A stretch of DNA of 10,438 bases from Pavlovales sp. CCMP2436. Taxonomy: Eukaryota; Haptophyta; Pavlovophyceae; Pavlovales. The notes beneath the pieces are model-generated. The model was given only the letters and a program-made list of their open reading frames with translations. It was not told where the DNA came from and did not search any database. Below are positions 5,193 through 10,438 of this stretch, one piece after another. How positions within the stretch are numbered: position 1 is the stretch's first letter; each line of letters opens with the position of its first letter. The DNA lies in the NCBI GenBank assembly GCA_026770615.1, contig MU631540.1, forward strand, positions 90,192-100,629, in the 5' to 3' direction. The position numbers were made by a program, and so were the translations under genes.

Positions 5193-6623
5193 TCATGAGC
5201 CCGGGGCGACGCAGCGCGACCAGGGCGTGGTGGCAGTCAAGCACAGCACGCTTTGCAGTCGCAGCACGCCACGGACGCGGCGTCCCTGCGCTCGCGCCGC
5301 CTGCTGCTGCGCCTTGGGCCGGCGCCCCGCGGAGGGCAGCTCTCGCTCGAAGCGCGCGACGAAGAATCCGCCGCAGCCATCCTCCGGCAGGCAGCGCAAG
5401 CAGCGCGCGCACTGTTCCGCGTCGAGTGCCACGCCCTCGCTCGCCAGTCCACGCCGGTGCCAGTCGGGCAGTGCAACCGACAGCCGCCAGCCAGCGCCTT
5501 CCATTGCGCCGAGCGCCGTGGCGACAACGCCCTCGTTCTCCTCGCAGTGAACCGAGCAGGTGGAGTAGACCACCACGGTCGCGGCGGGGAAGGAGAGGGC
5601 GTGGCAGAGGATTCTGCCCTGCACCTCTGCCAGCGCCTGAATCCGCCGCACCGCCTGCGCCGCCTCGCCCTCGGCTGCCGCACCAGAGTCGGGCCCGACG
5701 TCGACCCGCGTGACGATGCCCGAGCCCGAGCAGGATGGGTCGCACAGCAGCGCGCACACGTCGGCGTGCTCGCGCGGGTCGACCAGTAGGAAGTCGGCCT
5801 TGTGCACGTACACGATAGCCTCCGCGCCAGCCTCGCCCACCCGCCGGCGGAGCAGGTCGGCGCGGCGCCCGTCGCGCTCGTACGCGTCGACGCGCCCGCC
5901 CGCACCGACGGCGGCAGCGAGCTGCGTGGTCTTGTTGCCCGGCGCGGCGCACGCATCGATGCACCGCCAGCCCAGCTGCGCGCGCATGGCGACAACAGGC
6001 ATGCACGACGCCTTGTCCTGCAGGATGGCGCGGCTCGACTCGACGAGCGGGTGCGCGTGCACGTCTGTGCCCGGCGGCAGCACAAGCAGCGCGGGCACGT
6101 GCGCGTCGCGCACGACAGAGGGGTGCGTGCGCGCGAGCTCGGCGAGGACCTCCTCGACGCTCGCTTTCAGCGGGTTGGCTCGCACGTAGCGCGGCAGCTT
6201 GAGCGGCTCGGCGGCGATGGGCACGGTGTGCCGCGCCTGCGCGTACGCCTTCTTGAGCGCCGCGCGTCGCGTGAGCACCACGCCCATCGCCGCGCGCACC
6301 TCGGGCGCGCAGCGGCCCGCGCGGCGGTGCAGTCCCTGGCCCACACACAGCTCGTAACTGAAGAGCCGCGCCGCGCCACGCGCCAGCTCGGCGTTGGGTC
6401 CGTCGGCGCCGCGCAACTCCGCGCCCGCGCCCGCCAGCAGCTCGTCGCAGCCCGCGAGCGTGAGCGCTAGGTCGAGCGCGCGCACGTGGCGGAGCGTCTC
6501 GTGGACGAGCTTGAAGATCGCGCGCTTGTTCTGCACTCGCGGGTCGAGGCACATGTTCTTCGCCGAGCCCCGCCGCTGCGCGACGCGCGCGAGAATGCCC
6601 GCGGCCGTCTGGTAGAGCTCCAT
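5193..6623 (-). CDS. NSUN5: NSUN5/RCM1-like 25S/28S rRNA cytosine-C5 methyltransferase
   Basis: This 476-aa protein belongs to the NOL1/NOP2/SUN family. NSUN5 (yeast Rcm1) uses S-adenosylmethionine to make m5C in the large-subunit rRNA, acting in the nucleolus. Numbering from the chosen Met: an N-terminal helical region with MCLDPRVQNKRAIFKLVHET (residues 24-43) typical of the NSUN5 branch; ANPLKAS (149-155), the family's RVN-like segment; the SAM-binding loop DACAAPGNKT (223-232); DPSCSGSG (295-302) with the release cysteine C298; and YSTCSVHCEENE (353-364) with catalytic cysteine C356. The C-terminal GGFFVARFER follows, then about 45 extra residues, partly basic. Both cysteines are present, so it should be active. 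The ATG at 6623 is preferred because the protein then begins MELYQTAAGILA, as expected; an in-frame Met at 6707 would add 28 residues read through an inverted repeat. No intron is needed. Confidence 0.92.
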   Translation of the reverse strand: MELYQTAAGILARVAQRRGSAKNMCLDPRVQNKRAIFKLVHETLRHVRALDLALTLAGCDELLAGAGAELRGADGPNAELARGAARLFSYELCVGQGLHRRAGRCAPEVRAAMGVVLTRRAALKKAYAQARHTVPIAAEPLKLPRYVRANPLKASVEEVLAELARTHPSVVRDAHVPALLVLPPGTDVHAHPLVESSRAILQDKASCMPVVAMRAQLGWRCIDACAAPGNKTTQLAAAVGAGGRVDAYERDGRRADLLRRRVGEAGAEAIVYVHKADFLLVDPREHADVCALLCDPSCSGSGIVTRVDVGPDSGAAAEGEAAQAVRRIQALAEVQGRILCHALSFPAATVVVYSTCSVHCEENEGVVATALGAMEGAGWRLSVALPDWHRRGLASEGVALDAEQCARCLRCLPEDGCGGFFVARFERELPSAGRRPKAQQQAARAQGRRVRGVLRLQSVLCLTATTPWSRCVAPGS

Positions 6624-6645
6624 CGTCGTCGCCAGTAGTGTGCTG

Positions 6646-6696
6646 TATATAGTAGACCGCGCACGGGGGGAGGTCTTTCCCCCCTCTCGGTCTACT
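6646..6696 (-). promoter_or_regulatory. TATA-like box and inverted repeat upstream of the NSUN5-like gene
   Basis: TATATA (6646-6651) lies 22 bases upstream of the chosen ATG. It abuts an inverted repeat with outer arms AGTAGACCG (6651-6659) and CGGTCTACT (6688-6696) and inner G6/C6 runs. The TATA is uncomfortably close to the ATG for a standard core promoter, so it may be fortuitous. The palindrome could be a protein-binding site or an RNA hairpin in the leader. Confidence 0.3.
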
Positions 6697-6707
6697 GTAC
6701 CGAGCAC

Positions 6708-7067
6708 ATTGGAGCAGAACGGCCCACGTAAGAATTCGCTGCATTTGAAAAAAATCGATCATGACAATTAGTTGCTGAATAAAATTTCGCGAGGTTTTGC
6801 ATGTCCAGCTCGAACGTCCGCGCGCTCGCGGGCTGGGTCTAGATCGGCAACGGCGAGGTCAACCACCGCACGAGTTCGAACGCAGCCCAGATCCCAGCCG
6901 AGGTGATCTTGAAATGTTATTCATAATCGTTTATTTTATTTTAATTTTTTCCGCCCGCGTCTCTCAACGCCGCCGGAACCATTAAATCAAGTGGCCACCG
7001 GCGCGGAGAGAGTTAACACCATAACAATACCTACATTGACGAATTAGGTGACCCTCTTCATTGAGGG
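6708..7067. other. Intergenic region between NSUN5-like gene and acidic frame
   Basis: No gene is supported. An AT-rich patch (about 6735-6800), a GC-rich island (6800-6905) and another AT-rich patch (6910-6950) follow in order. GTTCGAA within the island resembles a tRNA T-loop, but no cloverleaf can be built. The region plausibly holds the upstream sequences of the two diverging units. Confidence 0.4.
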
Positions 7068-7491
7068 ATGCCTCGTGTTGTGCTGTGCTCCGGCGGGCCG
7101 CAGCGGCCGGTCAGCACGCCCACATCACCGCCAGACGAGGCGGGAGAGGACGACGAGGACGACACCGGGACTATCTTTGACGCTGCTGACTTCGATAAAT
7201 GGGCAGCGTACAGGGGATCGCGGGCAATAAGAACGGCAGATTTCGAGGCTAAGGCTGAGTTTCTTAGCAAATTACATACAAACAATTGTTAAAATTTGAT
7301 TAAAATTACTATTGAAGGGCAAAGAAACGAGGCTCAGTTTCTTAACACGACGGTTTCTTAATGCCCACGATCCCCTGTACCACGACTCGCTCGAAGACGA
7401 CGAGGCGGTGAACGAGGGCCGCGTCTCAGACCCTGACAACGACGAAGACGATGGAGAGGTCGCAGATGAGGAGGACGGTGAGACGGACTGA
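7068..7491 (+). pseudogene. Small acidic protein gene split by a mariner-like miniature element
   Basis: The frame starts with ATG at 7068, directly after an in-frame TGA at 7062-7064, and encodes a Pro-rich then acidic N-terminus (GEDDEDDTGTIFDAADFD). It enters the 167-bp element at 7211 after the codons for KWAA. Read as it stands, the frame continues into the element and stops at 7292. On the far side a matching acidic frame runs from 7380 (HDSLEDDEAVNEG, later DNDEDDGEVADEEDGETD) to TGA at 7489-7491. With the element and one TA copy removed, both parts join in frame as an 84-residue acidic protein. Either the gene is broken, or the insertion is spliced out. Function is unknown; acidic tails of this kind occur in many nuclear proteins. 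Confidence 0.55.
7209..7379. mobile_element. 167-bp mariner-like miniature element (7211-7377) with TA target duplication
   Basis: Terminal inverted repeats of 23 bp (7211-7233 and 7355-7377) match at 21 positions and start CAGGGGATCG. Both ends are flanked by TA (7209-7210, 7378-7379), the target-site signature of Tc1/mariner-type transposons. hAT elements can also start CAGGG, but the 8-bp flanks differ here. The interior is AT-rich and non-coding, with a short internal direct similarity (GAGTTTCTTAGC near 7256 and CAGTTTCTTAAC near 7335). It is inserted in the acidic reading frame. Confidence 0.78.
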
Positions 7492-7756
7492 GCGGCATAG
7501 AGGCCATCACCGCGTGATGTACTCATTCTATATAAACTAGACAATTATCATTAGTCGTCATCATCACGTGGGCTTGTGCGCGGCTCTGGCTCCGGTCATG
7601 GTGATCAAACTTCGCTAAAGGGTGTGGAAACGGACCTTCCCGTCTGATACTAAGCTGTTTGGGTGTTTCCTGGGCAAGCCCTGTGGGGCGGGTGGCGAAG
7701 TATCAACTTTATATCCTTAGTATCAAAGCGGAAGTGGTAGTATTCACCAAGACTAA
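7492..7756. other. Intergenic stretch with TATA-like box and 10-bp inverted repeat
   Basis: TATATAAA at 7529-7536 is a good TATA-like word. TGATACTAAG (7645-7654) and CTTAGTATCA (7716-7725) form a perfect 10-bp inverted repeat bounding 81 bp, without a clear target duplication. I see no coding potential apart from the start of the next open frame. Confidence 0.4.
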
Positions 7757-8089
7757 AGCATTATATCGGTCAGCGCCGATACGCACTCGCTCGTCAAAGA
7801 AATCGCGGCGCAGGGAGGCCGCAAGATGTACGCGCTGATGGGCGTGAGTCTGATGGAGGCGGCAGCGCGCATCAAGAAGCAACTCATCGACACGATCGGT
7901 ACGATCGCGGCACGCGGCCATGCGCAGCTGCTGCTCGCGCGCTTGAGCGCGCTGGCCCCGATCGCTGCCCAGCGTGGGAACACGACAAACAGCAACCAGC
8001 AGATCATCTCCCTAAACGCCCTTGCCCGGGCACACTACCGGAGATCCATCGGCACGCGCGGTGGCGCCCAAGCCAGCGCAGCCGACTAA
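7757..8089 (+). CDS. Hypothetical coding segment, 110 codons open, Met at 7826
   Basis: The frame is open from 7757 (after TAA at 7754-7756) to TAA at 8087-8089. Third codon positions are overwhelmingly G or C from about 7775 onward, which marks this as the likely true frame. The first Met is at 7826, but protein-like sequence precedes it (SADTHSLVKEIAAQGGRK), and CGGTCAG just before 7773 could be a 3' splice site. I therefore suspect an exon rather than a gene starting at 7826. The product is rich in amphipathic helix (MEAAARIKKQLIDTIGTIAA, then HAQLLLARLSALAPIAAQ) and ends with a basic, Gly/Ala-rich tail. There is no membrane segment or recognised motif, and I cannot assign a family. It could also be a fragment of a larger mobile-element gene. 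Confidence 0.45.
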   Translation, partial: SIISVSADTHSLVKEIAAQGGRKMYALMGVSLMEAAARIKKQLIDTIGTIAARGHAQLLLARLSALAPIAAQRGNTTNSNQQIISLNALARAHYRRSIGTRGGAQASAAD

Positions 8090-8128
8090 GGCACGCAGCA
8101 GGCAATGGGCGACGCAGCGCTCAGACCA

Positions 8129-8240
8129 GCACAACATTCAGAACAGTCAGACGCCAGCTTGAATCCCTATCAGTACATATATATGCACAACATTCAGAAC
8201 AGTCAGACGCCAGCTTGAATCCCTATCAGTACATATATAT
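8129..8240 (+). repeat. Perfect 56-bp tandem duplication
   Basis: Two identical 56-base units, 8129-8184 and 8185-8240, each start GCACAACATTCAGAACAGTC and end in a TA-dinucleotide run (ACATATATAT), with extra ATAT after the second. Perfect identity suggests recent slippage or unequal exchange, possibly seeded by the TA run. It lies 40 bases after the stop of the preceding frame. Confidence 0.92.
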
Positions 8241-8419
8241 ATATAGCGGCTCATCATGGTTCAACAGGTGTTGTTCACTCACTGACTTGGTCGACGTCAG
8301 ACATTAGTCCTGGCAGCAGGGATGGTGGTGGTAGAGGTGAGGTTGGTGGTGAACTCGTAGCAATTGCCACAGGTTCCCCCCCCTCCCCACCCCCACACAC
8401 AACGCTCACGTTTATTAAG

Positions 8420-8648
8420 GTGCGTGTGCCCTGTCCGCCGCGGCCACCGCGGCAACCGCGGCCGAGGCGTGCGCTGGCGAGATCGTGAACCCGAGCAAGG
8501 TCGCTGAGCATCTGCGCAACACTGTGTGCAAACCCGAGTGGCTCCGAAATACCTTTTTCCGGTTCATTGAACGCCATGACGGCGAAGGCGAAGGCCGTGA
8601 AGGCGATGGGCCGGCGGCGGATCCGGCGCTCCCTGTCGGGAGCCCAAG
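8420..8648 (+). CDS. Possible exon fragment behind a 3' splice site
   Basis: A C-rich polypyrimidine tract (8375-8400), a GCTCAC branch-like word and TTATTAAG ending at 8419 make a convincing 3' splice site. After it a frame opens with many GC-ending codons: an Ala-rich start, then GEIVNPSKVAEHLRNTVCK and WLRNTFFRFIERHDGEGEG. The frame stays formally open to 8850, but its coding look ends near 8645, where the stem-loop-rich leader of the retroelement begins. The upstream exon is not identified. No family is recognised. An overlapping minus-strand frame (8275-8577) is a possible alternative. Confidence 0.3.
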
Positions 8649-8794
8649 TGTTTTACACACTTTGGCTCTGTCCGGTTCTCCATCGGACTGCCCGGATTTT
8701 AATATCCCGGGCTCAGCTGCCGTCTCGACTGCTCTACGGCTGCTCTCGACGCCTCTTCAGCTCTCTTGTCAGGGTCTCTTACTTACTAAGAGAC
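8641..8794 (+). promoter_or_regulatory. Stem-loop-rich leader upstream of gag
   Basis: Several short inverted repeats follow one another: AGCCCAAGTGT (8641-8651) with ACACTTTGGCT (8657-8667); GTCCG (8670-8674) with CGGAC (8684-8688); GCCCGG (8690-8695) with CCGGGC (8707-8712); and GTCTCTTA (8774-8781) with TAAGAGAC (8787-8794, perfect, 5-base loop). TTTAATAT in the third loop may be TATA-like. Such a series is compatible with a structured retroelement leader (packaging, priming or translation control), but no function is demonstrated. Confidence 0.45.
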
Positions 8795-10438
8795 CTTGTG
8801 ACACAGCTTCAGACCACCTGCTCTGTGTCGTATCGCCCTACACTTCTTAGCTGTTCCTGCTCTCTCTCTAGCCGCTTCACCGCGACTCGGACTCGATCCC
8901 CCCTAGCTCTCGCTGCAGACCTCGCACTCTCGCATCCTAACATGGTGGACCCTCAGGGCTTCGAGTTCCACGGAGGCGCGTCGGCAGGGTCGCGCTTTAA
9001 CCACTTCAAGCTGAGCGTCCCGGCCCACTTCCCTATCTGGGTGGCGATGCTTCTCACGTACATGCGGTCGGACGAGAATATCGACCTCTCGTGCGTCTTC
9101 ACCAAGCCGCCCCCCTCCGACCCGTTCGAAGCTGACCCCGTGATCGTCTCCCTCTACTACCCCGACCCCGAGGCGATCAGCGATGACGGCAAGCAGATCT
9201 ACCCGAAGGGCGAGGCTGAACCCGCCTTCGTCAAGGCGGTCAAGGAGTACCACCGTATGCTTACCTCGCAGAGCAAGGCCCAGGACATCATCACCCAGGC
9301 CATCGACCAGCGCATCCTCACGCATGTCATGCACAAGGCCTACGGCGCCAAGCGCGGCAGCTCCGTCTCGCTGTCTCTGGTTTTCAACACTCTCAAGGAC
9401 CACTGCGTCGGCCTCTCCGGCACGTCCAAGGCCGCCTCTATGCTCAATCTCATCTCGCTCTAGCGCGCACACAGAGAGAGCGCGCTCCAGTGGCTCGACC
9501 GCGTGCAGCGCGCCTTCAATTCCATCTCGCACCTTCCCTTCAAGCTCGAGGATCTGATCCTGTTCATCTCGCTGCGCGGGCTCGGCGAGTCCTACTCCTC
9601 GCTCGTGCAGTCGACCATCAACGACCCCGCCAATGAGCGGCGCCTCGCTTCCGACGTCCTCGCGACCCTGCGCGAGAACCTCGCCGCCATCACGATGCTC
9701 TCCAACACCAACGGCTCCGCAGACAGGCGCAGCGTGAACGTGATCACTTACAGCGCGGACTCCAACCGCAGCTCCAACAACTCGCGCGGCGCGGCGCGTG
9801 GTGGGCGCGGCAACCTCGCGCAGGGCGTGCGCGGCGGACGCAACCCCCCGCCGAGCCGCCCCGCTATTCCTTTCCCCAGGCAGGTCGCGCGCGACGAGCG
9901 CCCTCGCGACGAGCGCCCTCCTTCGTGCTACATGTGCAAGCTTCACAACCAGGCCTCGGACCACCACCCGCGCGACTACCCTGCTGCTTCCTACTACGGC
10001 ATGCACACGGTCAAGGCGGTCGACTTCGATGAGCAGACCCAGCAGCTGCGCAAGAAGCCATCGTCCTTTGTCAACATGGTCCAGGTTTCGCGCAACCCGT
10101 ACGGCCCCGACACTTCTGACGTACTCGCTATCGACGAGACCTACTCGCCGCTCTCCACCCGCAAGCTGCAGCGCTTTCACAAGTTCAAAGCTGCTGCTGA
10201 GCTTGAGCGCTTCGAGTGCTCCGCCGCCTACATCGCTTCCTGCGCCAAGCCCTTCCAGCGCTCCGCCGTTGACATCCCCTCCAAGTTCATTGCCGGCAAG
10301 ACCAAACCGCTCTTCAACTTCATCGTGGTGATCGTTTCCATCTTCGGGTTCATCGCGACCATCTTCCTCTCGGCCATCGCAACGGCCAAGCCCTCCAACG
10401 CCTTCGCAATTGGCAACGGGCAGGAGATCATCAACTCG
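8649..10438 (+). mobile_element. Ty1/copia-like LTR retrotransposon, 5' part, truncated by window end
   Basis: The Gag-type frame at 8942 defines the element. A possible 5' LTR start is TGTTTTACAC at 8649, and a possible LTR end is CTAACA at 8937-8942, directly followed by TGG, the usual first bases of a tRNA primer-binding site. This would put the gag ATG at the LTR edge, as happens in some Ty1-type elements, but I cannot match the following bases to a specific tRNA and the 3' LTR is outside the window. Protease, integrase and reverse transcriptase are not reached. The left boundary is tentative. Confidence 0.6.
8942..10438 (+). CDS. Ty1/copia-like Gag (partial at 3' end) with in-frame TAG at 9461
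   Basis: Translation from the ATG at 8942 (context CTAACATGG) gives a Gag-like protein that stays open to the last base except for TAG at 9461-9463 (codon 174). Residues 1-173 include NHFKLSVPAHFPIWVAML; the second half begins WLDRVQRAFNSISHLP and continues ISLRGLGESYSSL and a long helix, the usual layout of copia-type Gag (UBN2-like) domains. A Gly/Arg/Asn-rich linker (about 276-302) precedes a zinc-knuckle-like C-x2-C-x8-H-x4-Y (C329, C332, H341, Y346), whose last ligand is Tyr rather than Cys. A strongly hydrophobic segment follows at about 457-482. No protease DSG/DTG motif is seen before the window ends. An upstream in-frame Met at 8567 is less likely because the intervening 125 codons read through the leader. 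Confidence 0.75.

Noticed and set aside
5152..6762. Long alternative frames on both strands over the NSUN5-like gene
   Set aside because: They are frame shadows of GC-rich coding sequence; only one frame carries the methyltransferase motifs.
6868..6895. GAGTTCGAACGC with nearby CTGGG/CCCAG as a possible tRNA
   Set aside because: No A box or cloverleaf pairing; the motif is isolated.
8943..8962. TGGTGGACCCTCAGGGC as a tRNA primer-binding site
   Set aside because: It starts with TGG at a plausible LTR end, but the implied tRNA T-stem does not pair and no specific tRNA is recognised; kept only as a tentative border.
9461..9463. TAG reassigned to a sense codon
   Set aside because: The securely called genes here end in TGA or TAA, which is compatible, but one stop in a mobile element is far more simply a mutation.
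8903..10180. 425-codon minus-strand frame opposite gag
   Set aside because: It is an antisense shadow; the plus strand encodes recognisable Gag features.

Overview
The window looks like GC-rich nuclear DNA of a unicellular eukaryote, probably a microalga; a haptophyte- or pelagophyte-like lineage is a guess, not a demonstrated assignment. The reasons are a eukaryotic-type NSUN5/RCM1 rRNA methyltransferase, long intronless GC3-rich frames with Ala/Pro/Arg low-complexity tails, AT-rich flanks between GC-rich coding blocks, a Ty1/copia-like Gag frame and several miniature inverted-repeat elements. There are no bacterial operons, no CRISPR array and no RNA gene that I can support.

Layout: 1-196 holds a possible gene fragment. 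197-1729 is mostly non-genic repeat-rich DNA with a single-arm repeat (519-688), a 40-bp direct repeat and a 146-bp miniature transposon (1152-1297) flanked by an 8-bp target duplication. 1730-3679 (minus) is a 649-aa protein with a compact helical N-terminal domain and a very long disordered tail. 3863-4287 is a foldback element whose right arm is related to the repeat at 519-688. 4581-5074 is a complete 494-bp non-autonomous element: 64-bp terminal inverted repeats, TG...CA ends, a 5-bp AAAGC target duplication and a 122-bp near-perfect palindrome at one end. 5193-6623 (minus) is the NSUN5-like methyltransferase, the most secure gene here.

7068-7491 (plus) is a small acidic reading frame split by a 167-bp mariner-like miniature element (7211-7377). 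Removing the element plus one TA copy restores the frame exactly. 7757-8089 is a GC3-rich unassigned coding segment, followed by a perfect 56-bp tandem duplication. 8420-8645 is a possible exon fragment behind a good 3' splice site. From about 8649 to the window end lies a Ty1/copia-like retroelement: a leader rich in stem-loops, then a Gag reading frame starting at 8942. That frame carries an in-frame TAG, a degenerate zinc knuckle and an unexpected hydrophobic segment, and it runs off the window edge.

The genes show no shared pathway. The common theme is mobile-element traffic: at least four structurally distinct non-autonomous inverted-repeat elements plus a retroelement sit between or inside host frames in 10 kb. 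The two most informative items are the 494-bp palindrome-ended element and the frame-neutral mariner-like insertion.
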